A DNA stretch of 64,000 bases from contig NZ_JAPUBN010000013.1 in the NCBI RefSeq assembly GCF_026966905.1, positions 62,001-126,000 on the forward strand, read 5' to 3'. Positions 7,700-17,014 of the stretch are shown one piece after another (positions within the stretch are counted from its first letter, which is position 1; every line of letters starts with the position of its first letter). The translations under genes and the position numbers were made by a program. Source of the stretch: Marinomonas phaeophyticola (GTDB lineage Bacteria > Pseudomonadota > Gammaproteobacteria > Pseudomonadales > Marinomonadaceae). The notes below the pieces were generated by a model. The model had not been told where the DNA came from and ran no database searches. It worked only from the letters and a program-made list of their open reading frames with translations.

Positions 7700-8989
7700 A
7701 TGGGTTCTGTAAATATAGCAAATCAAAAAGTCAGTGAAAGGCGTTCTGTTAATTTTTTAGATAAATTTGCCAAAAAATGTGTGATGAAGGCATTGAGTAA
7801 ACTTAAGGTAGGCCACCTAATCATAGAAGAACATTTTCATGAGCAAGGTGAAGCTGATGAAAGGGTTTTCCATTTTGGTGAATCGAAAGACAGCGCTCAA
7901 TGTGTGGCGCATATTCATATCCATGATAGATCGGTGTATTGGGATCTGTTTATAAACTCCAGTATTGGTGCTGGCGAAGCCTTTATGCTGAATCGCTGGA
8001 CAACGCCTGATTTGGTCGCGGTTATTCAGTTGATGGTTAAAAATCTGTCCTTGATCAACCAGATGGACGGTGATCGTCCTTTATGGAGCCGTATCGGAAC
8101 TAAATTGGCGCATTTAGTGAATGCAAACACTCAAAAAGGCGCTAAGCAAAATATTTCTGCTCATTATGATTTAGGGAATGACTTTTTCTCGCTCTTTCTT
8201 GATCCAACCATGATGTATTCCGCGGCCATTTATCCACATGCAAACGCCTCATTAGAAGAAGCTTCCACTTATAAATTAGATCGAATCTGTCAAAAATTAG
8301 AACTTAAAGCGGATGACCATTTACTTGAAATTGGCACTGGATGGGGTGGTCTTGCGGTACATGCGGCGAAATATTATGGCTGTAAAGTAACGACGACGAC
8401 CATCTCTCAAGAACAATACGACTTTGCTAAACAGAGAGTGGAAGAGGAAGGGCTATCGAAACAGGTAACCCTGCTTTTAGATGATTACCGAGACCTCCAA
8501 GGAAAGTATGACAAATTAGTTTCCATTGAAATGATTGAAGCGGTGGGTCATGAGTATTACGACAGTTATTTTTCTATGTGCAGCCAGCTCTTAAAAGACA
8601 ATGGGTTGATGCTCATACAAGCCATTACGATCGCAGACCAGCGTTATCATTATGCGAAAAAGTCCGTTGATTTTATACAAAGGTACATTTTTCCTGGCGG
8701 GTGTTTACCATCGAATGAAGTGATCGCCAGTAAAGTTTCTAAGCATACTAACTTACAGATTGTGGCGGTGGAGGACATTACGGAGCACTATGCTGATACC
8801 TTAAAAGATTGGCGGAATGCTTTTATGCAGAAAAAGCATCAAGTGAGAGACATGGGGTTTGATGATATTTTCTGTCGCATGTGGGAGTTTTATCTTTGTT
8901 ATTGTGAAGGCGGCTTTCGTGAGCGGGCCATTAGTACAGGCCAGTTTGTTTTTGCTAAACCGGAATGGCGCTTCCAAGCCAATAGATAA
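7700..8989 (+). CDS. cfa: Cyclopropane-fatty-acyl-phospholipid synthase-like methyltransferase
   Basis: This 429-residue protein is a Cfa/CmaS-family SAM-dependent methyltransferase. ISAHYDLGNDFFSLFLD and the MMYSAAIY segment match the lipid-binding/active-site region, and EIGTGWGGLAVHAA is the SAM-binding motif I. E. coli Cfa adds a methylene bridge to unsaturated phospholipid acyl chains. Homologues in ChrR-type regulons instead methylate acyl chains on the way to furan fatty acids, so the product could be either. A GAGGAG ribosome site lies 11 bases before the ATG. The gene follows DUF1365 by six bases and is part of the same operon. Confidence 0.87.
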   Translation: MGSVNIANQKVSERRSVNFLDKFAKKCVMKALSKLKVGHLIIEEHFHEQGEADERVFHFGESKDSAQCVAHIHIHDRSVYWDLFINSSIGAGEAFMLNRWTTPDLVAVIQLMVKNLSLINQMDGDRPLWSRIGTKLAHLVNANTQKGAKQNISAHYDLGNDFFSLFLDPTMMYSAAIYPHANASLEEASTYKLDRICQKLELKADDHLLEIGTGWGGLAVHAAKYYGCKVTTTTISQEQYDFAKQRVEEEGLSKQVTLLLDDYRDLQGKYDKLVSIEMIEAVGHEYYDSYFSMCSQLLKDNGLMLIQAITIADQRYHYAKKSVDFIQRYIFPGGCLPSNEVIASKVSKHTNLQIVAVEDITEHYADTLKDWRNAFMQKKHQVRDMGFDDIFCRMWEFYLCYCEGGFRERAISTGQFVFAKPEWRFQANR

Positions 8990-9018
8990 CTCCAACGTGG
9001 ATACTAGGACGTTAACGT

Positions 9019-9618
9019 ATGACAACTTCATCAGACGAAGAAAAAGAGTCAGAAGCGAATCATGATAATTTAAATATTAACTCAATGCCTTCAGATGTAG
9101 GTAACGCAATATTCTTTCAAATTGCTTGGTTTATCTGTGTCGCTTCGCCCGAAATCATTGCCATTATCGCGGTATCCATGCTGCTAATTATCCACTCTCG
9201 TTTTATGATTCGCGACAATCGAGAATGGTTATTGATCATGGGTTTTACGACCAGCGGCATGATGATTGACAGTGTTTTACAAACGTTAGGTGTGATTCAG
9301 TTTTCGGGAGCCATCGCCATAACGGAAAACGTGTCGATCCTGCCTATTTGGATGATGTGTTTATGGTTGGCGTTTTCAACGACGTTAATTCATGGCCTTT
9401 TTTGGCTTCATGGCCGTTTTAAATTTGCCATGCTTATCGGTGGTTTCGCGGTCCCTGTCAGTTACTATGGAGGGCTTATTATGTCTCGTTCTTCATCGAT
9501 AGAACCAGTATGGATCATGCTTATTACAGTTGGCGCTATCTGGGCACTACTTTTGCCGAGTGTTCTCTTCATCGCTCAAAAATATGGATTGACTCGCTTA
9601 CGACAAATTCCCTCTTAA
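9019..9618 (+). CDS. DUF2878 family integral membrane protein
   Basis: This 199-residue protein has a short polar N-terminus rich in Glu/Asn/Ser (about residues 1-25) and then about five to six hydrophobic segments, including FQIAWFICVASPEII and LPIWMMCLWLAFSTTLIHGLF. It matches DUF2878, a membrane family commonly found beside Cfa-like methyltransferases in these clusters. It follows cfa by 29 bases. No catalytic motif is visible. A membrane subunit or transport role for the modified lipid would be speculation. Confidence 0.75.
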   Translation: MTTSSDEEKESEANHDNLNINSMPSDVGNAIFFQIAWFICVASPEIIAIIAVSMLLIIHSRFMIRDNREWLLIMGFTTSGMMIDSVLQTLGVIQFSGAIAITENVSILPIWMMCLWLAFSTTLIHGLFWLHGRFKFAMLIGGFAVPVSYYGGLIMSRSSSIEPVWIMLITVGAIWALLLPSVLFIAQKYGLTRLRQIPS

Positions 9619-9687
9619 TCGGTTACTGGTTTCGTCAGCATCATTAGATCTGAACTCAATGTCACGCTTAATAAACAGGAAAAAAGT

Positions 9688-10422
9688 ATGTTAACAACGA
9701 AAGTCTATTCAAGAGTATTAGGCATTGGCTTGTTGAGCCTAATTAATCCAGCGAATGCAATAGATGCAGTAGGGACAACGGATAGTATTGTTATTGGAAG
9801 TGCATACGATGTGAATACGGGGGATCTCTTATACACAGAAACCCATAAGAGGCCATCCTCCTCCGAACATACCGTGACTTATCGTGAAGTGAACGGGGAG
9901 ACTTTTGCTACTAAGAAACTCACTTATGCTTACTCTTCTTTAGTACCAAGTTTTTATCAAGTAAATGAACGTAATGGAGAGGTAATAGAAGTCACGACAT
10001 CGACTAATAATACACTAACAGTCAACTTCAAAGCCTCTGAATCAAGTAAGTTGAAATCAAAACAAGTTGGTATTACTAATCGATTAATAGTAGATGCCGG
10101 TTTTGATCATTTTATTCATAAATATTGGGATAACTTGAATCGCGGCGATGTTTTAAAAATTGATTTCTTAGCCCCCACTCGTCAAATCACCGCGCCTTTT
10201 CGTATAGAAACCACAAACTGTAAAACAGAAGATAGCCACTCTGTTTGCTTCATGATGTCGCCCGATGCCTGGTGGATTAGCCTAGTAATGGAGCCCATTT
10301 ATTTAGTGTATAACAATCAGACCAAACGACTGTCTCGTTATTTAGGCAGAGGAAACATTTCTGAAAAAAATGGCAACTATTTAACGGTAGACCTTCGGTA
10401 TCGCTATCAAGTAACTGAGTAA
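9688..10422 (+). CDS. Secreted protein of unknown function in lipid operon
   Basis: I do not recognise the family of this 244-residue protein. It has a Sec signal peptide (hydrophobic VLGIGLLSLINPANA, predicted cleavage after about residue 24). The mature part is rich in beta-type sequence, with two Cys (in TTNCKTEDSHSVCF) that could form a periplasmic disulfide. It ends in alternating residues (YLTVDLRYRYQV). It lies 69 bases after DUF2878 and 45 bases before a DUF3833 lipoprotein, so it occupies an accessory slot in the RpoE-ChrR-type operon. A periplasmic lipid-related role is suggested by position only. Confidence 0.65.
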   Translation: MLTTKVYSRVLGIGLLSLINPANAIDAVGTTDSIVIGSAYDVNTGDLLYTETHKRPSSSEHTVTYREVNGETFATKKLTYAYSSLVPSFYQVNERNGEVIEVTTSTNNTLTVNFKASESSKLKSKQVGITNRLIVDAGFDHFIHKYWDNLNRGDVLKIDFLAPTRQITAPFRIETTNCKTEDSHSVCFMMSPDAWWISLVMEPIYLVYNNQTKRLSRYLGRGNISEKNGNYLTVDLRYRYQVTE

Positions 10423-10467
10423 CAGTCCCTTTCATTAGACATAAAGATAATAGGATAGGTGGGAGGA

Positions 10468-11016
10468 ATGATGTATTTTTTTAAAAAAATAGCCTTGCTC
10501 AGTGTTATTGGCTTGTTTGCGGTATTGTTAACCTCTTGTTCATCTGTTGCCGTTGAAACCTACAAAGACAACACGCCTAAGCTGGTGGTTGAAGACTTCT
10601 TTGACGGTGACTTGGTTGCACATGGTATGGTGAAAAACCGCCGTGGAGAAGTGATTCGCTATTTTACTGCGGATTTATTGGCTTCCTGGGAAGAAGGTAT
10701 TGGCACGCTCGATGAATCTTTTATTTTTGATGATGGAGAGCACCAGCAGCGAATTTGGACGTTAACACCAAACGAACATAAGGGGTATATCGCAACCGCA
10801 CCGGATGTTGTTGGATCTGGTGAGCTAATGACATCAGGCAATGCGCTCTTTATGAAGTACATCTTACAAGTTCCTTATGGGGACGACCTGATCGAGGTTA
10901 ATGTAGATGATCGTATGTACCTTATTGAAGAGAAGGTTTTGCTGAATGAATCTATGCTAACTAAGTTTGGGTTCAATGTGGGCTCGGTTACCTTGGTTAT
11001 CTTGAAAAAGTCTTGA
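10468..11016 (+). CDS. DUF3833 lipoprotein
   Basis: This lipoprotein precursor has a signal ending in the lipobox LLTSC (Cys about 25 residues in), so it should be anchored in the envelope. The mature part, with YKDNTPKLVVEDFFDGDLVAHGM and FDDGEHQQRIWTL, matches DUF3833, a lipocalin-like family seen at the end of RpoE-ChrR-type operons. GGGAGGA at 10461-10467 directly precedes two adjacent ATG codons (10468 and 10471); the second has the better spacing. An upstream in-frame GTG at 10459 overlaps the ribosome site and is unlikely. It is the last gene before a 180-base gap to the catalase. Confidence 0.78.
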   Translation: MMYFFKKIALLSVIGLFAVLLTSCSSVAVETYKDNTPKLVVEDFFDGDLVAHGMVKNRRGEVIRYFTADLLASWEEGIGTLDESFIFDDGEHQQRIWTLTPNEHKGYIATAPDVVGSGELMTSGNALFMKYILQVPYGDDLIEVNVDDRMYLIEEKVLLNESMLTKFGFNVGSVTLVILKKS

Positions 11017-11196
11017 ATAGATAGCACTTGTATAGGCACGTTTACGAATGTTCGATTTACCATTGTTTGATTGAAAAAACTATCAGTTCGATTGTTTTAA
11101 TAAATTATTAAAATGTCCCTGCTTTGCTTATAGTGTTTGTAGATTTTTCAACAGATACACAACGCTTTAGTCAAATAAGCAAGGGGAATGAATATT

Positions 11197-12657
11197 ATGA
11201 GTAAAACACGCTTAACATCTTCAAATGGGGCACCGGTTGCCGATGATAATAACAGTATCAGTGCTGGTGCTCGTGGACCATTAACCTTCGATAATCATTA
11301 TTTATTTGAGAAGTTAGCCCACTTCAATAGAGAGCGTATTCCTGAGCGTGTTGTTCATGCACGCGGTACGGGAGCCTATGGCTCTTTTACATTAAGTAAA
11401 AACCTTGATCATCTTACGATCGCGAAATTTTTACAGGAATCCGGCCAGAAAACCGAGGTGTTTGTGCGTTTCTCTACTGTTGGTGGTGGTCAAGACTCTA
11501 GTGATTATGCTCGTGATCCTCGTGGCTTTGCGATTAAATTTTATACAGAAGAAGGAAACTTTGATCTAGTCGGTAACAATACGCCGGTTTTCTTTTTAAA
11601 CGATCCTATTAAATTTCCTGATTTCATACATTCTCAGAAAAAAGACCCTAGAACAAATTTGCCGAATCCAAGCAATATGTTTGAGTTCTGGGCCAATCAT
11701 CCGCAATCATTGCATCAGATGACGATACTTATGTCAGATCGCGGGATCCCTGCAAGTTATCGTCAGATGCACGGTTTTGGTTCTCATACATTAAGTTTTT
11801 GGAATCAAGCCGGTGAGCGCGTCTGGGTAAAATGGCACCTTAAGTCCAACCAGGGTATTGCGACGCTCACTAACGAAGAAGCGGAAAAAATGCCATCCCA
11901 TGGTGCCCAAGCAGATTTAATCGAGGCGATAGATAAAGGAGACTTTCCATCTTGGACGGTGAAGTTGCAGGTCATGACAGAAAAAGAAGCATTAAATTAC
12001 GCGATTAATCCGTTTGATTTAACTAAAATTTGGCCGCATAAGGACTTTCCGTTAATAGAAGTAGGCCAGTTGGAATTAAATCGAAACGTGGATAATTATT
12101 TCGCCGAAACTGAGCAGGCTGCTTTCGCACCAAGTAACCTTATTCCCGGTATTGGGGCTTCACCGGATAAAATGTTACAAGGCCGCTTAATTGCATACCA
12201 AGACGCCCATCGTCACCGTGTAGGTACAAACTTTAATAGTATTCCGGTTAATGCGCCTCGGTGTCCGATGAATACCTACCAAAGAGACGGAGCCTTTGCC
12301 GGTATGTGCCCTTACAGTGGCAAGCCTAGCTTTCAGGGGAGCGAAGCGAATTTCTATCCAAACGATCGAGGAGAACAAGGTGCCGCCGTTCCCGATAGCT
12401 CTGTGTCCGCGCCGGCGATGCCTTTATTAGAAGACGCATGGGTAGGTTATCATAGCCAAGAGCAGGAAGATTATTACACTCAGGCTGGCGATTTATTTAA
12501 TTTGATGGATGAAGTTCAAAAACAACAACTTGTAGCAAACATTGTTGGCGGGCTTTCTCAAGCAAACTCGTCCATTCAAGCGCGTATGATTGAGCAATTC
12601 AGCTTAGCGGATCGTGATTACGGAAAGCGAGTTAAACGTGCTTTAGAAGACGGTTAA
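11197..12657 (+). CDS. katA: Catalase (small-subunit haem catalase)
   Basis: This haem catalase of about 486 residues converts hydrogen peroxide to water and oxygen. The distal His lies in RVVHARGTGAYG and the distal Asn in DLVGNNTPVFF. The proximal haem Tyr lies in RLIAYQDAHRHRVG. Length fits clade 3 (small-subunit) enzymes. An ATG also occurs nine bases earlier (11188), but the AAGGGG at 11181-11186 is well spaced only for 11197, giving an MSKTRL start. It stands after the lipid-modification operon and has its own terminator, so it is probably a separate transcription unit in the same oxidative-stress neighbourhood. Confidence 0.93.
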   Translation: MSKTRLTSSNGAPVADDNNSISAGARGPLTFDNHYLFEKLAHFNRERIPERVVHARGTGAYGSFTLSKNLDHLTIAKFLQESGQKTEVFVRFSTVGGGQDSSDYARDPRGFAIKFYTEEGNFDLVGNNTPVFFLNDPIKFPDFIHSQKKDPRTNLPNPSNMFEFWANHPQSLHQMTILMSDRGIPASYRQMHGFGSHTLSFWNQAGERVWVKWHLKSNQGIATLTNEEAEKMPSHGAQADLIEAIDKGDFPSWTVKLQVMTEKEALNYAINPFDLTKIWPHKDFPLIEVGQLELNRNVDNYFAETEQAAFAPSNLIPGIGASPDKMLQGRLIAYQDAHRHRVGTNFNSIPVNAPRCPMNTYQRDGAFAGMCPYSGKPSFQGSEANFYPNDRGEQGAAVPDSSVSAPAMPLLEDAWVGYHSQEQEDYYTQAGDLFNLMDEVQKQQLVANIVGGLSQANSSIQARMIEQFSLADRDYGKRVKRALEDG

Positions 12658-12682
12658 CTATTTCATAAGTGGGCTATTCTAC

Positions 12683-12728
12683 AAGGCTATCTAATCGGTT
12701 TAATGACAATTGGATAGCCTTTGTTTTT
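12683..12728 (+). terminator. Rho-independent terminator of katA
   Basis: The arms AAGGCTATC (12683-12691) and GATAGCCTT (12713-12721) are perfectly complementary and are followed by TTGTTTTT. It starts 26 bases after the katA stop. Confidence 0.8.
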
Positions 12729-12811
12729 AGAGAAAAATATAAAACCACCGAGAAATGTGCTATACCTAAATATATTCAAAAATAAATTATTTTATTCTAT
12801 TTGGGGTTAGA

Positions 12812-14437
12812 TTGAGTCATTCTCCTTTATTTACAACATCATCAAGTCTAGGTCGTTTTTATCAAACAACCACGTCATCTTTATTTTACTTCTTTTTTAT
12901 TATTGTGACTTGTTGGGGAATGTTCTCTTTATGGGAAACGCATAGGGAGTTGGAACAGAAAACTCAGCAGGCAATATTTACCATTGATCGCTTTTTGTCT
13001 AGTAACAAAACCGAGTTACATTCTCTAGTAGAACGGGAAGCACCTCTTTGTGATGAGTCTCAGATTAATGCATTGAGATCCAAAACCTTCATGTCTCCCT
13101 ATGCAAAAGAACTAAGTTTAATGCAATATGGGGAAGACGGTCGTTTATCTGTATATTGTACTAATTTGGGGGAAATGACGATCCCTGTTTGGAGAACCAT
13201 CCAAAAACGCTTAGAAATCAATAAAGATCGATTTACTCTTGCTTATACAAAAGCAAAATTAACAGGTCAAAAGTCTCTCTTTAGTTTTTATGTTAACGAG
13301 CGAGGTTTAGGTGCTAATAGCGTGATTCCAGCCGACCTCTTGATTAAAGAATTACAGAATGAACTCAATAATGGCATAGTATTTCGCTTATTTATTGTTA
13401 ATCGTGCGCTGCATCGTTCCCCATCGTTGGATTCCGTAGAAGAAAATCTATTAGAAAACTTCCCAGGTATTTGGGATGTATCTAGGCACAGCTTTCTAAG
13501 CAATGAGTTAAGGTTAGAGCTTGGGATAACAACGGATTATTTCATTGATCGATTATGGGCAAACACCATTCTATTTTTAATAGTTTGGATCGCCTGTGCA
13601 TCCGTTACACATTTATTATTGCTCTGGTATCGAGATTATTTACATTCATTCAGACGTTATTTAAAAGCCGCGATTGAACAAGATGACATGGAGTTACATT
13701 ATCAGCCAATAGTCGATGTGTATCACCAAACAACACCGAAAGTGGAGGCGTTGCTACGGTGGAGTTCAGATCGTTTTGGAAGTGTTTCTCCTATTATTAT
13801 TGTTGAAAAAGCCGTTGAGTTCGGATTAATGCAAAGATTGACACAAATGGTATTCTCCAAAGTAGTGGATTTTTTAATTCGTAATGAAAAGAGATTACCC
13901 TCCATTATGGTAAACATTAATATCGACCGGGGCAGTTTTTTAAATTCTGAATTTATTGATATGGTGTCGAAAGTAATGAAAGCTAACCCTTTTCTAATTG
14001 GCCGCATTGGTTTTGAAGTGACAGAAAATAATAACTTTAATAACGAAGAAATGCAGTTAGCATTACGCCAGTTTCAGCGCTTAAAAGCATGTGGTATAGG
14101 CCTTTCTGTGGATGATTTTGGTACAGGGTATTCTGGGTTGGATTTCTTACGTCAATTTCCCTATGAAACATTAAAAATTGACAAGATCTTTGTCAAGCAT
14201 ATAGGGCAAGATCGTGTAACCAATCAAATACTCGACTATGTGATAAAACTCGCCCAAGAACTGGATATGTCTTTAGTTGCAGAGGGGGTGGAGACAAAAG
14301 AGCAGCTAGATACCATCACCTCTATGGGGATTCATTCTATTCAGGGGTATTATTTTAGTAGGCCCTTATCAGAAACGGCCATTATCGAATGGCTGGCAAA
14401 TCAAGATAAGATTTTCCAGCCAGTTGCATTGTCCTAA
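12812..14437 (+). CDS. CSS-motif / EAL-domain c-di-GMP phosphodiesterase
   Basis: This is a 541-residue membrane protein. A first membrane segment (about residues 22-42) is followed by a periplasmic domain with conserved Cys in APLCDE and in VYCTNLG, a CSS-type redox-sensing domain. A second membrane segment (about 250-270) precedes a C-terminal EAL domain with KVEALLRW, DDFGTGYSGLDFL, LKIDKIFV and AEGVET. The acidic and Lys residues for c-di-GMP hydrolysis are all present. In E. coli homologues the redox state of the Cys pair controls activity. The start is a TTG preceded by GGGG at 12803-12806; no in-frame ATG lies near it. No GGDEF domain is present. Confidence 0.87.
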   Translation: MSHSPLFTTSSSLGRFYQTTTSSLFYFFFIIVTCWGMFSLWETHRELEQKTQQAIFTIDRFLSSNKTELHSLVEREAPLCDESQINALRSKTFMSPYAKELSLMQYGEDGRLSVYCTNLGEMTIPVWRTIQKRLEINKDRFTLAYTKAKLTGQKSLFSFYVNERGLGANSVIPADLLIKELQNELNNGIVFRLFIVNRALHRSPSLDSVEENLLENFPGIWDVSRHSFLSNELRLELGITTDYFIDRLWANTILFLIVWIACASVTHLLLLWYRDYLHSFRRYLKAAIEQDDMELHYQPIVDVYHQTTPKVEALLRWSSDRFGSVSPIIIVEKAVEFGLMQRLTQMVFSKVVDFLIRNEKRLPSIMVNINIDRGSFLNSEFIDMVSKVMKANPFLIGRIGFEVTENNNFNNEEMQLALRQFQRLKACGIGLSVDDFGTGYSGLDFLRQFPYETLKIDKIFVKHIGQDRVTNQILDYVIKLAQELDMSLVAEGVETKEQLDTITSMGIHSIQGYYFSRPLSETAIIEWLANQDKIFQPVALS

Positions 14438-14483
14438 TAGGCCGTCATAATAGCGCACATAGTATATTTGTGTAGGTTGTTAT

Positions 14484-14831
14484 ATGGCGAAGTTAGTATT
14501 TGCTTTAAAATACGTTCCTGATGAAGAGGCCGCAGCGGTAAGAAAAATGCTCAGCGAGCATCACATTGAGTTTTATGAGACAACGGCTGGCCGCTGGCAA
14601 ATATCGCTTGCGGCTCTCTGGGTTCGTCATGATGCAGATTTTCAGAAAGCAAGAGCGTTAATATATGAAGATCAGCTTAAGAGGCAAGCGTCGTATCGAG
14701 AACAAAAAATAGCATTTTGGCCTGCTATTATGTCGCATTTAAAAGAAAATCCGATTGAGTTTGCTTTTACTCTCTTTGCTATTGTTTTTGTGGCGGGGTT
14801 ATCTGTATTGCCTTTTTATCTTACTTTATAA
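14484..14831 (+). CDS. DUF6164 family small membrane protein
   Basis: This 115-residue protein has a soluble N-terminal part (about residues 1-85), resembling the DUF2007-like fold that reads KYVPDEEAAAVRKMLSEH, and one or two C-terminal membrane segments from about residue 90. It matches the DUF6164 family as I recall it. Function is unknown. It follows the EAL gene by 46 bases and could be read through from it. Confidence 0.6.
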   Translation: MAKLVFALKYVPDEEAAAVRKMLSEHHIEFYETTAGRWQISLAALWVRHDADFQKARALIYEDQLKRQASYREQKIAFWPAIMSHLKENPIEFAFTLFAIVFVAGLSVLPFYLTL

Positions 14832-14983
14832 AAGGGAATAGAGACGCTTCTCGCTCTTATGCAATCTGTTCCTGTTAAACTATCTTTTATAACACTTAAA
14901 TTAATGCCACTGTAGTTGTCATTTGACTCTTATTGATTGGATCATTAATTTACTCATGAACAAATACAATTGACTGTTAAAAA

Positions 14984-15976
14984 ATGACAAAAAAGCCAAA
15001 CACTGCCGCTACAAAATCGTTTGAAAAAGCGTTGATAACAAAGAATAAGCTTGAATTGCACCCTCGAAACCCTCACAAGATGCGTTACGATTTTGCTTTG
15101 CTTGCCGATTCTTGTGCAGAATTAACGCAATATGTCGTTAAAAATAAGTATGGTAATGAATCGATTGATTTTGCTAATCCGCTGGCCGTAAAGGCACTTA
15201 ATAAAGCCTTATTAAGCCATTTTTATGGCGTGCCCTTTTGGGATATTCCTGCAGGGTTCTTGTGTCCACCTATCCCTGGAAGGGCCGATTACATACATTA
15301 TTTAGCCGATTTATTAGCGGACTCGAATGCTGGCGTCATTCCTCGCGGTTCTATGGTTAAAGCGCTAGATATCGGAGTTGGAGCGAATTGTGTCTATCCC
15401 ATAATAGGAAACCGAGAATACGGTTGGAAGTTTATTGGCTCAGATATCAATAAAATCGCCGTTGATTCAGCCACTATGGTTATTAAGTCAAATACAAATT
15501 TGACCGGTAATATTCAGGTTCGGTTACAGTCAAATAAGACGTCTTTCTTTAATGGTATCTGGCAAGTGGATGAAAGGTTTGACATTACCTTGTGCAACCC
15601 GCCGTTTCATTCATCTGAGTCAGCGATGAAAGCGGAATCAGAGCGTAAGTGGCGAGGCTTAAAAGGCAAGTCTCGATCGACTTTGAATTTTGGTGGTCAA
15701 GCTGATGAACTATGGTGCGATGGTGGAGAAGAAGGGTTTATTTGTCGCATGGTTGAGGAAAGTAAAACTTATCGCGATCGTTGCTATTGGTTTACTTCTT
15801 TAGTGGCTAGACAAAGCAGTTTGCCTGCAATATACCGAGCACTGGAAAACAGTGGGGCAATTCAAGTCAAAACCATCAATATGGCTCAAGGGAAGAAAAT
15901 GAGTCGCTTTATTGCTTGGAGTTTTCTAGAGGCCGATCAGCAAGATTATTGGCAAGATACCTACTGGGCTATTTAA
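14984..15976 (+). CDS. rlmF: 23S rRNA (adenine(1618)-N6)-methyltransferase
   Basis: This 330-residue protein matches RlmF, which N6-methylates A1618 of 23S rRNA. Family markers are LHPRNPHKMRYDF near the N-terminus, PIPGRADYIHYLADLL, the SAM-binding DIGVGANCVYPIIG, and the catalytic CNPPFHSS (an NPPF motif). The length fits the family. The gene is convergent with psuG and has no clear operon partner. Confidence 0.92.
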   Translation: MTKKPNTAATKSFEKALITKNKLELHPRNPHKMRYDFALLADSCAELTQYVVKNKYGNESIDFANPLAVKALNKALLSHFYGVPFWDIPAGFLCPPIPGRADYIHYLADLLADSNAGVIPRGSMVKALDIGVGANCVYPIIGNREYGWKFIGSDINKIAVDSATMVIKSNTNLTGNIQVRLQSNKTSFFNGIWQVDERFDITLCNPPFHSSESAMKAESERKWRGLKGKSRSTLNFGGQADELWCDGGEEGFICRMVEESKTYRDRCYWFTSLVARQSSLPAIYRALENSGAIQVKTINMAQGKKMSRFIAWSFLEADQQDYWQDTYWAI

Positions 15977-15999
15977 AATGTAATAGGTAAATTTAATGA

Positions 16000-16032
16000 A
16001 TACGAGGCAGTCCGTCATCGACTACCTCGTAT
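16000..16032. terminator. Hairpin between convergent rlmF and psuG
   Basis: The arms ATACGAGGCAGT (16000-16011) and ACTACCTCGTAT (16021-16032) pair over 12 bases with one mismatch and a 9-base loop. No strong T-run follows on either side, so efficiency is uncertain, but it is placed to end both genes. Confidence 0.5.
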
Positions 16033-16043
16033 CTAGATTGCGC

Positions 16044-16955
16044 TTATTTAGACATTTCTACCGCAACGGCAGACGCTAGGCGTGCGTTATTGTAAACAAG
16101 CTGGATATTACTGGTTAGGCTATTGCCACCAGTCAATTCAGCCACTCGGGCCAATAAGAAAGGGGTTGATTCTTTACCGCCAACGCCTTGTTCTTCTAAT
16201 TCAGCTAGTGCTTGTTGTATTGCATTATCAATACTGGCTTTATCCATAGCAAACTCTTCTGGGATTGGATTGGTAATGACGACCCCACCATTTAACTCCA
16301 TAGACCATTTAGCTTGTAAAAAATCTGAAATTTGTTTGGCATCCGTTAGGTTGTAGTCAACCGTATAATCACTTTCTCGAGTATAAAAAGCCGGTAATGA
16401 GTCCGTATTATAACCAATTACAGGAACACCTTGAGTTTCTAGATATTCACGTGTTAATGCCAAGTCCAAAATGGATTTTGCACCAGCACAAACAACCGCT
16501 ACATTGGTTTTTGCTAGTTCTTGCAGATCAGCCGAAATATCAAATGTTTTTTGTGCACCGCGGTGAACACCACCGATGCCACCTGTAGCAAACACTTTGA
16601 TGCCTGCCATTGCTGCAATAATCATAGTAGCCGCTACCGTTGTTGCACCATGTTGACCTTTTGCAATAACAAAAGGCAAATCACGGCGAGAACATTTAAT
16701 GACGGAAAGACCCGCTTTACCTAAAGTATCAATTTCTTCATGGCTTAAGCCTGCTTTTAGACGGCCATCAATGATGGCAATCGTTGCAGGTACAGCGCCA
16801 TTCTCTCTAATGACGTCTTCTACTTTTTTGGCTGTTTCAGCATTTTGTGGCCAAGGCATGCCGTGAGAAATGATAGTACTTTCTAAAGCAACAACAGGTT
16901 TGTTGTTAGCTAGGGCTTCAGCAACTTCAGGGCTAATATCAAGAAATTTATTCAT
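16044..16955 (-). CDS. psuG: Pseudouridine-5'-phosphate glycosidase
   Basis: This protein of about 303 residues matches PsuG, which splits pseudouridine 5'-phosphate into uracil and ribose 5-phosphate. Visible family segments are ALESTIISHGMP (catalytic Glu), the GQHGATTVAATM stretch, FATGGIGGVHRGA, and VCAGAKSILDL (active-site Lys). A TTG lies 12 bases earlier, but the AGG at 16970-16968 is better placed for the ATG at 16955, giving an MNKFLDISPEV start. It follows psuK on the same strand after about 60 bases; together they form a complete pseudouridine breakdown pathway. Confidence 0.93.
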   Translation of the reverse strand: MNKFLDISPEVAEALANNKPVVALESTIISHGMPWPQNAETAKKVEDVIRENGAVPATIAIIDGRLKAGLSHEEIDTLGKAGLSVIKCSRRDLPFVIAKGQHGATTVAATMIIAAMAGIKVFATGGIGGVHRGAQKTFDISADLQELAKTNVAVVCAGAKSILDLALTREYLETQGVPVIGYNTDSLPAFYTRESDYTVDYNLTDAKQISDFLQAKWSMELNGGVVITNPIPEEFAMDKASIDNAIQQALAELEEQGVGGKESTPFLLARVAELTGGNSLTSNIQLVYNNARLASAVAVEMSK

Positions 16956-17014
16956 ATTTATTTTCAACCTTATAGAAAATGTTATCGTTCGCTAACGTGT
17001 TACAGTACGAGACC

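Noticed and set aside
11092..11100. GTTCGATT resembling the T-loop of a tRNA upstream of katA
   Set aside because: No flanking cloverleaf arms could be formed, and no other tRNA features were present.
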